Positions 50,860 to 62,051 of a stretch of DNA of 64,000 nt are shown here, one piece after another. The position numbers and the translations under genes are program-made. Below the pieces are notes generated by a model. The model worked only from the letters and a program-made list of their open reading frames with translations, did not search any database and was not told the DNA's origin. The DNA comes from Isoetes taiwanensis (lineage: Eukaryota; Streptophyta; Lycopodiopsida; Isoetales; Isoetaceae): assembly GCA_021234155.1 (NCBI GenBank), contig JAJEKV010000033.1, forward strand, positions 937,848-1,001,847. Direction: 5' to 3'. Each line of letters opens with the position of its first letter. The first letter of the stretch is position 1.

Positions 50860-53245
50860 GAGGTCCAAGTCAAGTAGTGATTGTTCATGTGAAGCTATGA
50901 CTAAGGTAAGGGGAATGGAATGTTGTTGGGTTAATTGTGTTCAGAAGTTTGAAATTGATGAATTGGTGGAAACAAGAGTCACCTTCCAAGAGTATACTTG
51001 TGATGAGAGGAGGACTTACATGTACTCCATTCACGAACTTGCACTTCAAGATGAAAAATATCCAAAGAAAAAAAAATACCCACTGCTAGGGGCATGGATA
51101 TGTAAAGTTGCATGGATAAATATTCATGGCATTCCAATTTCATCTTGGCAAAATTGGCAACAAGTCATGCAAAGGGTAGCAAAATTGCATTACATGGAAA
51201 TAATGGCATGCTGAGGCCAACTTCTAGGATCCACGGCTGCTAAGGGAGGTTTTGATAAATATGTTGAATTCAATGCTGAGAATATGCCACATAAAAGTAG
51301 GAAAGATCAACAGGGAAAAATAGTTGTCGAGAAGAGATTGCCATGCCATTGTACTCAGAAGAGCATATTGGAGGAAGTGAATGCTTTGCTTCGAGAACTA
51401 ATGGTACCTACAATATCTCAACCCAGCTTCAGTAGACTATGGAGCAAGCACTTCAAGCATGTCACTAAGTTGAAAGAGATTCTGGATAAGACCAAGCAAC
51501 CAAGACAAAGGGCTAAGATAAGGGAGCAAATGAAAAATCACATGACAGACCAACTATCATGTAGATCCACTTATTGGATGAGAACATTATCATGTTTGGA
51601 ATCCAATAACTATGTTTGTATTATACATGACAAGATGGATTAATCGAAGACTTGTTTGCCACAGTATAGTTACATACCCAAGCAAATAAATAGAGCTTAT
51701 CCTATGCAAGTCTCTCTGACATAACCCGATTGGGTTCCGCGGACGTTAAAAATTTCTTCCTTCCTTCCTTTCCTTCTGACAGGTGCAATAGTGCATAGCT
51801 CGGTGCCAATTTATTATGGCCATTTTAGTTTGCAGTTGTGGAGTGATGGTCCTAATTTTCATATTGGAAGTGTGATGAGGTGCTTGAGGAACTATGAGAG
51901 TGGTTATTCTGGTGACCTCTACAACCCTGGAGGTGGTTGCCAACCACTCTTCAGTGCATTGTTGGATAGAAAGCCTAATAATTTACTAAGGCAAGGATTA
52001 GGAAGTCAGGTGCTTCTGAACATGTTGGAGCCTCAAGTTCACGTCCCCAACTTCGAGATCTACCACTAAAGTTCCTCCTCCAACTTGACAATTGTGCTGG
52101 ACAGAATAAAAACAGGTATATGTTCTCATTCCTATCTTATTTAACAGCTGTAGATGTCTTTGAAAGAGTGAATTTAGGGTTCTTAATGTCTGGACATACT
52201 CATGAGGATGTGGATGCATTGTTTGGGAAGTATAGTGCACAATTGAAATCTCAAACTGTGACCAATCTTCATAGACTAATGGAAGTTCTTAGTGAATGCA
52301 TTTCACCTTCTCCTATAGGGTTGATCATATAAGAAGTGCCTGATTGGAAGAATTTTATCGAAAGTTATGCGCTTGATATGGAAGGTCTTGGTACACTACG
52401 GGTCATGGGAAATAAGCCAATAATGCAATGAAAGATGAGACCTTTGATAAATGGAGGCCGGATGAGGGAGTAGCTATATGGCACGAAGATGAAAATGGTA
52501 AACCCTAAGATTCCAAGGGTCAACCAAAAAGCTCTTAAGCCTTTACAGAGGTGGATTCATTGCAAAGCACATTGGACGACATTTACGAATAAAATCAAGT
52601 ATTGGAAAAATAACCCGATGATACCAACCTTGCATTGATAAATTATTGGACACAGGTACATGGATTATTGGGACAAGTAGACACATCCTCTGATGAACTG
52701 AAAGATGGATGGCTACCTAAGACTAGGTGGAGAGACTTGATATAACACCTGAGGAAGTTGATGATGTGGTTAGTAGTATTCGTAAGTCGATGGCTCCTCC
52801 AGCTGCTGAAAAACATTATGTTGGTCCTAGGAAAGGAAGGCCTAAATATCTCGAAATGGAGGATTATGATCCCAAAGATGACTTGCTTTGCCATCAATTT
52901 GCACTTATAGTACCAGAGCGCAAAGAGATATACCCTGTGTGGATGGGTTATATCATCTCAGATGTTTGCAAAGAAGTGGGTGACCGCAATGTGAACAAAG
53001 TTCGTGTGGAATGGTGGTGTCCAGTGCACCAGTTAAATGCAGTGGCAGAGGAAGAAAGGTATAGAGACTGTTGGACAAAGAGATGGAAGAGAAACCCTAT
53101 TGAAGGGGATGATTGGGTTGAGTTAGATACTATTTTGTTTTCATGGACCCCAAAGGTCATCCCAAACAAGATTGCTAGGGTTACAATATCTGTGGAAGTG
53201 AGGAAAAAAGCTATGATATCACTAGGCGTCACTTCTGAGAAGTAA
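50860..53245 (+). pseudogene. DUF7869-type mobile-element protein (probable DDE-like transposase)
   Basis: Plus-strand pieces appear in family order. A Cys cluster (GMECCWVNC, about 50915) is followed by ERRTYMYSI. Then comes ISQPSFSRLWSKHFKHV joined directly to KLKEILDKTKQPRQRAKI, apparently missing the usual CDxC block. YVCIIHDKMD follows (51640), then the core LQLDNCAGQNKNRYMFSF (about 52084-52137) and SGHTHEDVDALFGKY (about 52190-52230). These last two are the signature of DUF7869, where the Asp and His-Thr-His-Glu-Asp are candidate catalytic residues. The 172-codon end (52727-53245) has WMGYIISDV and VEWWCPVHQLN, a chromatin-reader-like tail. Seven in-frame TAA and one TGA, plus frameshifts, interrupt it. 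Transposase activity is inferred. Confidence 0.65.
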
Positions 53246-53399
53246 TTGGCATCATGTCACTCGACATACATATGTAAAAATATTTTCAATTTTAATGCAA
53301 TCATGTTGTGCTGTTATAAAAAAAAGTCACATTCTCGATGCAAATTTACTAACTTACCCGAAAAGTTGCGGTGCCAAAATGGTCCAAAATCCCACAATA

Positions 53400-55338
53400 T
53401 AAATCCAATTTAAATGAATGATGGTTGGAAGCTAAACTCCTTTATTACAAGGATAAATTATGTGTTCCCGAGAGACATTAGGAGTTATAAGCTCATTCTC
53501 CATGATACATAACGGTCCTATAGCGGGACATCTCGGGATTTATGAAGACCTATTTCAAGATCCGATCCAGCTATTTCGGCGGGGATGAAAAAAAAGCACA
53601 TTGCCGGTATATTAAGCAATGTCGGATGGCGTGACAAACCGAAGGTGGAGCGATTCGTATTAGGAATTGCAATCCATAGATGTCCCCAATGCAAAATGAG
53701 AAGTTATCACCATGGATTTTATCGTGGGGCTTTTGGCGTACCTTAAGGGGCTTTGATGCCTTAATGGTGGTGGTCGACAAAGCTTTCTAAAATGGCACAC
53801 TTTTGCCATGTCGTTACCACGAACAACTGCATTGGATACCGCCTTTGTTGTTTTTACCAAGGAGGTGTTTCGCCTTCACGGAATGCCTCGTACCATTATA
53901 TCGGACCGGGATCATAAGTTTGTTAGTGCATTCTGGAAGGATTTCTTTAACACTATTCAAACTAAACTTACCATGAGCCACGACATCATCCATGAGACGG
54001 ATGGCCAAGCGGAGGCGTACCAATCGCATAATTGAAGATATGCTATGTAACTATATGCGAACAAGCAATCTCAATGGGTGGATTACATCCATTTGGTGGA
54101 GTTTTCCTATAACAATACTAGGCAGAGTCCTCAAGGATGTCTCCTTTCATGATCAACTATGGTTATCAATGCCTCACTCCAGACACGTGGCATAATCCAG
54201 TTTTCAAAGTGGAAGTGTTGCAACAACTCCTCATGGATATCGCGGCACTAGTGGAAGGCGTTCGAGTATATTTGCTAGCTGCTCGAAAGCTCGGCGAAAA
54301 AGCCTTGCCGACATCACGACACCCACGAAATTCCCTGACAGTGACTCGCGGTGTGGCTAAAGATTAAGGTGAAGCGGGCAAACTTAAGATTGGCAATTGT
54401 AAGAAGCTTGCACCTAGATGGGCGGGGCCTTTTGGATAACCTAGAGGATAGGTTCTCAAGCCACCGGGTTGAATCTATCTCAGACATTTGAAGATCCATA
54501 AAGTTTTTCCATGTAAATCTTCTCAAGAAGCATAATCCTCGATCCGGAAGAGATTCTTGACATCAACACTTCTAGAGATGACCAGGGATCGGTTGGAGAT
54601 TGTGCACGAAGCTCTCCTTGATCACGCATATAAGCAAACCCTCACAACTCAAATCTTGCAATACTTGGTTAAGGGAAACACTTACCCAAGAAAGATGCAA
54701 CATGGGTTCCCAAAGTAGATTTGGTAAGACTTACCGGACTTTTATCACGAGAATGCGGGGGCCAAACCATGCAAGATCACGATCGACTCCAACCACTAAT
54801 GGTAAAAGTGTGTTATGGGTCCGATGGGGATCCGACAGGGATCATTTTAGAGGTTGGTTACATGCATCTTAGGTGGGGAACGGGCATATAGGCATTCTTG
54901 ATGGGGCGGCGCATTCATCTGCTACAATGGGAATATGGCCATTCCTTATGCGAGGGCGACATGCAAGCCTTAGGCATGATAGGATTCTTGCATTCATATT
55001 TCTTTTACTTTTGAGGTGGTCCCTTCAACCACACTACTTAAATTAATTTGTAAATTTGATGTATTTTATTTAGCTGCCGGAGCCAGGGGTGTCTTGACGT
55101 ATTGCAAAAGATCCAGCCCTCAGGTCAGGGGGCCATCTCTTGTGATTGAAACGTTGTGTTTATGAGTGCACTCTTAAGTTACTAATCACCGTAATTTCTT
55201 ATGTTTTCTTAAAGAACTTGGGTCCTATGACAAATATATATGTAATCTTGTGTTGCCTTCAATAAGTAAGAGTTATTTTTTATAAATTCATTGTCCATTA
55301 ACTCTAATCTCCAGGACAACATTAATCCAAGGGGAGAA
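53400..55338 (+). pseudogene. Chromovirus (Ty3/gypsy) integrase and chromodomain
   Basis: The sequence opens in the pre-integrase linker (AGHLGIY near 53528) and includes a damaged zinc-binding domain. The integrase core follows (RLHGMPRTIISDRDHKFVS, AFWKDFF; frame 53808-54035), then ETDGQAE, MSPFMINYGYQ near 54137 and the basic C-terminal domain. FHVNLLKKHNPR near 54510 and EIVHEALLDHAYK, ILQYLVKG near 54595-54680 match the chromodomain that directs such elements to heterochromatin. A purine tract AAGGGGAGAA ends at 55338, right at the LTR. RT is absent upstream; the element is truncated at its 5' side next to the DUF7869-type gene. Confidence 0.8.
55329..55338 (+). other. Polypurine tract
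   Basis: AAGGGGAGAA directly precedes the LTR start TGTGACG. In LTR retrotransposons this primes plus-strand DNA synthesis. A similar tract precedes the LTR at 58099. Confidence 0.75.
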
Positions 55339-56742
55339 TGTGACGTTCCAAGTATTTATATCGATATACATTATGCATACCATGACCGCCACCAAGATGT
55401 TTAACTAGACCCCTAAAGGGTCCAATAGGGGATAACTTGGATTCACTTAAAAAAGATTTTATTAGCTATGCTAATAAAATGAGTGGATAAATAACCTAAT
55501 TATGCTAATTAGGTTATAATTAGATTAAATGGAACCAATAGGGAAGCCACCGCCCAAATCGATTGGCCAAGTGGGACTTGCCAATTTGGGAGGAGAAATC
55601 GGGGTCCTACCTCCATTTATGCCCCAAAATCGATTGGGGAAAGAGTAGAGGAGGAGCAGCGACTATCAATTGTTGTGAAATGACACTGAATAATGGAGGC
55701 TTTCCAGTGATAATGGCTCCAACCAAAGAGACTAGTTAGTCCCTAGATAGCTTGTACTTTTGCTAACACTTCTTTGAATAGATGGAATGGTTAAATTCTC
55801 TTTCATATGTTATTATGATGATGGTGGATACTTGAATGGTGTTTATATTCTTTCTTTACGCTCCCTCAGGTGTATTGGGATTAAGGGAGTGATGTGGTTC
55901 AGCACCAAACAACGGACACAATTGGTGAAGTGGGGGCGCCTTCTTGAGCATGGCTCTTGAGGCTCCTTTAGTGTGCTAGATTTATAATGGGTCACTAAGT
56001 GTGGGCCGGGTATAGGCCCCATTACCTCCTGGGTCGCGGGATATGGCCTTTATGGATGTCCCTCGGCTTTGTAGATTTAGGGGGTAAGTTGAGGACGGAT
56101 CGTGTGCTGGGTGTGGCGTGTATCCTCTTAGCACCCATGGAACCCAAGTAGATCCGGGAGGGGAAGCTTCGACCGACTCCGTCGCATCGGACCAGGGAGA
56201 TGTAATCTGGAGTAGTCCCATAGGGTGATTCCTTGGGATTGCATCTCCGGAGGGCTACAAGCACGTCATAGCATGTTTCAGCCTATCTACAAAGTGTGCA
56301 GAGGAGGGGCAGATGGAGTGGACGACCCTAGCCATTGTCTTATGCCAGCCAATGCCATGTTATGCTTCCATCTGCTAATATCTTGAGGCCCTGACCGTCA
56401 GTTGACCCCATGGAGTCTGAGCCCTGGGTAGCGCCCTTGTCATGGTGGTTATTTATAGTTGTATTGTCTTTTCGTTGATGATGATGGATGGGCCACCCTT
56501 CCTAGTGGCATATTATTTCAGTATGATTGTTGTATGTTAACATCTATGTATGCTTATGCTGTATAGGATTCCCATAGAGGACGTGGGACGAATGACACCT
56601 CTGTGTTCCTCGCTCGGACACTTGGCCATCCCAAGTGGTCCGAGTATGGCGGAGGGCCCTACCATGGTGATGTAGCCGCCACGGCAGGGGAATTCCCGTA
56701 TTTATATGATGGGAGCACCGTATAGATTCTGGGAGCGTCACA
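55339..56742 (+). mobile_element. 3' LTR of the chromovirus, 1404 bp
   Basis: It begins TGTGACG and ends CGTCACA, a seven-base terminal inverted repeat with the TG...CA ends expected of an LTR. It follows a polypurine tract and an integrase-chromodomain on the same strand. It is similar in length and motif order to 58099-59500. Confidence 0.85.
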
Positions 56743-57966
56743 GCAGGGCTGGCTATAGACAATGGCTAGGGTTGACCACTCCATCTGCCCCTCTTGTGCA
56801 TACTTTGCAGGTGGGCTCTGGCGTGACTATAGCCTTCCGGAGATGTAATCCTATGGTATCACCCAGTGGGACTACTCCGAGTTGCATCCCCCCAGTCCGA
56901 TGAGGCAGGAAGGGTTGCATCTCCCCTTCCCGAGGTCTAGTGGTTCCATGGGCAGCTAGAGGACTCCCCAAAACAAGAGCCAGGCCAACACCTGCAACTC
57001 TTGAGAGGCAGGGCAACACCATTGCCCCAGGAGGTGTCAAACCCATACCCAGCCCACTCGAAGTGACCGACTATAGATCTTAGCCCGCTATAGATCCCCA
57101 GTAGCCACGCTCAGCAGGGACCTCCATCCACTTTGCCACTAGCCCCATTGTATGGTGCTAAGTCACTTCATAGCCCCCGAAGCTGGGTGGGTTCCTATGC
57201 ACAGGCCGCAAATAATAGGAACTAAGGGGTCTAAACTAGGAGCATGATCTAGATAATGACTACTAGGTCTCTCCCCCCTTCCCAAAACACAAGAGGTGCA
57301 AACATAAGATCAACCAACATCGTACATCAATATAACATGAGAATGATGAAGATAACATCTAATCTACACACATAAATCTATCTACTTGTTAGGGTTCCTT
57401 GCTTAGGGTTCAAAGCCTAGACTAGAGTTTCTAGGAAGGCTCTACTAGCAGGGAAAGATACTGGCTCATCTGGAATCCTAGGTTCCAGATGATCTACCTA
57501 TGAAGCTACTCTGAATACCTGCTCTGGACGAACTTCCTCCCACTCCTGGAGTCTCCATGACTTGATGATGAGTCGGGTGGTTCCTCCTCCCTTTGATGGA
57601 TGCACTGCCTTGGGACTGTCGAACTGAGCTGCGGTGCAATGAACAGTGATCGAAACAGAGTTCCAAGCGAAGAACCGGTTTCAAGGTAGGTGGCGCCGAA
57701 AAGTGGCTTAGGGTTAGGGTACTTATAGGTTAGGGTTCCATGTCATTACCACGTGGCTCCAATGGGGTAACACCATGTGGCAGGAGTCCAATAGGGTAAG
57801 GCCATGTGGAAATGGTCTTACGCCCAAGGTTGGCTAGGTTATATAAATAACTTAGCCATGCTCCCTTTACCATGCTCAATGGTGTACAAGGCTACTTAAG
57901 TAGACTTGTATAGGACGGCGGTTAAAAATATACATATTTATGGCATATATTTGTGGGAACATCTCA
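56743..57966 (-). mobile_element. Inverted LTR of the same family
   Basis: On the minus strand it starts near 57966 with TGAGATGTTCC and is closely similar to 22192-22770 over its first 680 bp. Its later part is the reverse complement of 55983-56340, so this LTR and the preceding one form a long inverted repeat. It abuts the preceding LTR directly. No polypurine tract or coding region is attached. Confidence 0.65.
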
Positions 57967-58098
57967 ATAATCAACGTAATATTACCTTGGGATAATTGTT
58001 AAAATTGCATGTATGGAATGAGTTGCAGGGATCATGCAGGCTTCCAAGGTGGGGAGACTCATGATGTTGGGGACAACATCAATTCAAGGTGGGGAGAT

Positions 58099-59500
58099 TA
58101 TGACGTTCCAGCATAATATATGGTATGAATATGTATATTATACGACCACGTTACTTTCGTGTATGTCGCCTTGACGACATGTACTTTGGCAATCAAGGGG
58201 TTGCACCCTAGGGGGGCAACTTCATTATGTTGCACATGCCTTTAACATGTGCATATAACCCCATTTTGCCACATGGCAAAACCCTCGTGACAACCTTTTA
58301 GCCCCTAACCTAAAAGAGTCATGTAAAAGAGCCAAGGGGAACCCTAAACTTTCCTTTAGCATTCCGGTTTTCCAAGCACCATTTAGGCCAAGTGCTAGCA
58401 CCATTCCGCTTGCCGGATGCCGAAAAGCGGTTTTGCACAATAGACCTTCCTGGATTCATTCATCTTCAGCCCAAATGTGAGCATGGGCGGCTTTCAGGAG
58501 TTGGAGCAAGCCATGGATCGGTAGATAGCAATTATGTTGTGCAATGCCGACTTTCGTTGTAGGTTTGGTATGTTAGATTAGCCTTGGGGCCCTATAGATC
58601 CCGGATTACAAGCCCCTAACAAGGAATCTAATCATGTATGTTTAGGTAGATAGATTAGATGTTCTATATTTCAGTTCTATGGATGATGATGTTCTATGTT
58701 CTATGCGCACTCCTGTGTATTGGGAAGGGGGGTAGAGACCCTAAAAACCTTAGCAGATGATGTACCTAGATAGCCTCATGTCCCATTACAGATTGATCCC
58801 TCTGGTGTGTAAAGCCTACCGAGGATCTTAGCGGGTTAGGTCTGATGGTTTGCCATTGAGCGTAGGCAAGGCATGGGCTCGTCACCTCTTGGGTGATGCT
58901 TCACCTTCAATGGAGTTCAAGTCGTAGACGAGCAGTGGCTCTCTAGCCGCATGTGATGGGTATGCGTGCCTCTGGAGATGGTGATCCCCTCCTACCTCAT
59001 CGGGACTGGGGAGATGCAACCCAGGAATAGCCTCCTTGGCTATGCAACTGACAGGATATGGTCAAGTCCCAAGACTTCTCAACCTATTCTGCAAAGTATG
59101 CACAGAGGGGTGGATGGAGCGAACTACCCAACGACCATGTTCTATGCTAGCCAAGTCCATTGTTATGAACTCTGTTTAATTTGACCTCTAGAGACCCAAG
59201 CCGTCAGTCGATCTCCTTTAGTCTGAGCCTTAGGTAAGATTTCCCTATGTTGATGCTACTGATGTGTTGTTGCAGATGTTCTGTTATGGTGGACCACCCT
59301 TCGATTACGCCCAGTAGCTAAATTAGATCCCCGGAGGCGACAGGTGAATGACATGTCCATTCTTCCCCTGGGGTCTCGTGGCCACCATCAAGGGCCCGAT
59401 GTTGGGTGGACGGCCTCGGTCCGGTGTCGGATCTCGATGGGAGGGATGAACTTTGGTTCGTATATGATGGGAGCATCGTATATGAGCAGGGGACGTCATA
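58099..59500 (+). mobile_element. LTR, 1402 bp
   Basis: It begins TATGACG and ends CGTCATA, preceded by GGTGGGGAGAT, a polypurine-like tract. Its length is within two bases of the LTR at 55339-56742 and it shares ordered blocks, for example AAAGTRTGCASAGRGG and TATATGATGGGAGCA. About 130 bp of internal sequence separates it from the inverted LTR, so it is probably the remnant 3' end of a separate element. Confidence 0.75.
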
Positions 59501-61430
59501 GCAAAATATATTTTAACCTCGCAAAGCTACTTTATGTAAACGCTGCAAAAACTAGGGAAATATATACCTATGATAAAAGAATAGGTTCATTCAAAATAGA
59601 CTCTATGCAAAACATTATGTACCACATGGATTACAATGAAGAAACGAAATAAGACTTTTAATCGTCTAATGTATACAGTCCGTGCAAGCTTTTACTAACC
59701 ATCAAACAATAGAAGCTATGGCTTTAATTCAATCCATTTTCTAAGGAACCGGTTCTGATTACCCACCAAATAATCTTTCATGCTTCTACAAGAAGCTAAC
59801 TACTTGAAAGCAAGCTTGAGGACGAATGGTTTGTTCAAAGGGTTGCATGCTTTTTTTAAGCCATTGCAGATCTCCACGTGGTCTATTTTGGCCCCTACCC
59901 ACCTTTTCTGCAATATCTTCCAAAATCCATAAGGAGTAATGAGTGTTTGCTACCCCAACTTTGAAGCTAGATCATGAGCTTTTTAAAAAGGTAAGGATCG
60001 CTCCATTCTAATCCTTTGGTTGTCGATATGACATTTTGAAGTTGGTCCTTTTTATGCTATTAGCCTTTCTAAAATTAGAACATATCTAAATATTAAACTT
60101 ATTTTAAACTTAGAGGCCCAACATGGCGGAATATCTTTTTATTTTAGGATCAAATACTTTATGCTATTCTCTACTCAAATATCTCCCCCTTATCTTTGGA
60201 GAAAAAGCCTTACTCTTTTGCTCCACTAGTCACTACCTACTAAATTGGCATCTACAACTATAATTTCTAATTTCTAATTTCATCATAAGGTCTAAAATAC
60301 CACTCTATCCTAAGGTCAATGTTTAAGCTCGTTCCTTACCCAACAACCCCCTAGGTGCGTCACATTTACAAAATCCGAGCTTTGCACCTGCACATTAGTT
60401 TGATACCATTTGAATTTTAAGGAGGCGGCTTGATTATAACTATATACCCTTCTACTATTAGCTCGTGGGTAAACTAACACTTTATTAAAGGCAACCCCTC
60501 GATGTGTTGCCATCTTGTTAATCATAGTAGTAATGGTTGTACTTTGGGTCCCCATAGTCCGTTTGGTCTTCGTGGACGTAAAAATATCTATTCTAGAATT
60601 TAATTCAATTCTATTCAAAAATGTGACTTGAGCAGTGGTAGAAGGTAGCTCATTCATCGTAGGTACTCGTATTACTGGTCAACTTCCTTGGACAATAAAA
60701 AGTTAACAACAAAAGCCACCAACCTCTCATAGAGGACACATCCCTCGTGTTCCATATGTCATTAAGAATAAATAAGTATATCTTGCTTTTGTTAGTTAGA
60801 CTCACACCCGGAGGAGGAGGACCCTACATAATGCCATGGAGTATAGATTGATAGCAAATTATTTCTCCATATGTTGATGGCATCTTACGAATACAAAACG
60901 CTTCAAGAAGACGAAAATATACTATAATATATCTTGTTTTATAATGATAAGGTAGGTAAGAATAAGGTAGCAAGTTTCATGGTTCAAAGTGATTAATATA
61001 ATAGTAGAAATGGAGTGAAGGAAACAGAAGGAAATAATATGGTAAGAAAACATTTGCTTGGAGCATAGAACTTCATTTCTAGCATTATTGCACACCCTCA
61101 TCTATGTCCTAAGTATTCCATTGCGTTTTGCAACTTTGCATTAGTGCTTAAAAAATGGACGAGAATTAGCAATTGACTACCGGCAACAAAATTATAAATA
61201 ATTGATTATTGAAAAAATGCTTGGTTTGGCGTAACATGCTTGCCATCAATTGTCATTATGCATAATAGCGCATTGAGGGGACATTTATGTGGGTTAAAAT
61301 AGGTTTAAGAGACTTTAAAATGTACTCCATGATGATTTTTTTGGCATAGAAAAAGTTCCCACGTAAGTAGTTACATAGTTTAGATAGATAGATACATTCT
61401 TTACCGTCCACTACTTAGAAGCTGAGGCTT
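59501..61430. other. AT-rich interval; one 113-codon frame of unknown meaning
   Basis: The minus-strand frame 60657-60316 is Thr-rich (TSTKTKRTMGTQSTTITT) and has no recognised motif. A minus-strand piece near 59930-59800 (EDIAEKVGRGQNRP, LKKSMQPFEQTIRPQ) is also protein-like. Nothing here can be assigned. Confidence 0.3.
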
Positions 61431-61433
61431 ATG

Positions 61434-61449
61434 AGAATAGAATAGAATA
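61434..61449. repeat. (AGAAT)3 tail, possible LINE relic near the ATPase promoter
   Basis: AGAATAGAATAGAATA is followed by AATTTGTTATCGTCCA, close to the sequence next to the LINE tail at 49414 (GATTTTATCGTCCC). A very short 5'-truncated LINE end about 600 bp upstream of the ATPase start is the simplest reading. Confidence 0.4.
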
Positions 61450-61821
61450 AATTTGTTATCGTCCACGGAGAATAGGAGCAAAAGAAAACTTTTAAGGTGC
61501 ATAGCATTGATGTGGAAGTGCTCACTGTGTGTAGGATTGGATTGAATTGAATTATGTTTGATTACCTAGAATATGTAATGGTGATAGGAATATGTAATGG
61601 TAGTGGCGGCATTTTCATTCTTAGCACAGAAGAGTACTTCACTGAATGTTTCAATTGTGCTGGTTTGGACGGTCTCGATCTCTTCGCGTATGTCCATCGT
61701 GACCGTCCTGCTTCCGAGGCCGAGTCTTCTCCGGACCAACGTAGGGCATGGCGCCCGCCTCTGTCTGGGAGGTTTGACCATCAATCCCATATCAGTTCAT
61801 GATCCGGTGCTGTGACGGAAG

Positions 61822-62020
61822 TTTCGTCTGGATTTTAACTCTTAAATTGGAAAATAGAGAATTCGGTTCTCCTTGCTTGAACTCGGCATTAGGTAGCTTG
61901 AGCTCCGTATCTTATTGGGTAAATTTCATCTGGATTTTAACTCTTAAATTGGAAAATAGAGAATTTGGTTCTCCTTGCTTCAATCGGCATTTTTCGGTCG
62001 CTTGAGCTCCGTATCTTATT
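61822..62020 (+). repeat. 102-bp tandem duplication in the ATPase 5' leader
   Basis: CTGGATTTTAACTCTTAAAT begins near 61828 and again near 61930. Both units continue through GGAAAATAGAGAATT, GGTTCTCCTTGCTT and GCTTGAGCTCCGTATCTTATTG. The second unit ends about 30 bp before the start codon. It therefore lies in the probable promoter or 5' untranslated region, and either unit could hold the transcription start. Confidence 0.85.
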
Positions 62021-62051
62021 GAATTTTCGATTTTCAGTCGCTGTTTGCAAG

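Noticed and set aside
40484-53245. Genome with UAA/UAG reassigned to glutamine
   Set aside because: The copper ATPase in the same window uses only CAA/CAG for Gln and ends no exon on such codons. Kept as a finding to test but not adopted.
53814-54029. Minus-strand frame over the integrase
   Set aside because: Shadow of the gypsy integrase core, which is clearly on the plus strand.
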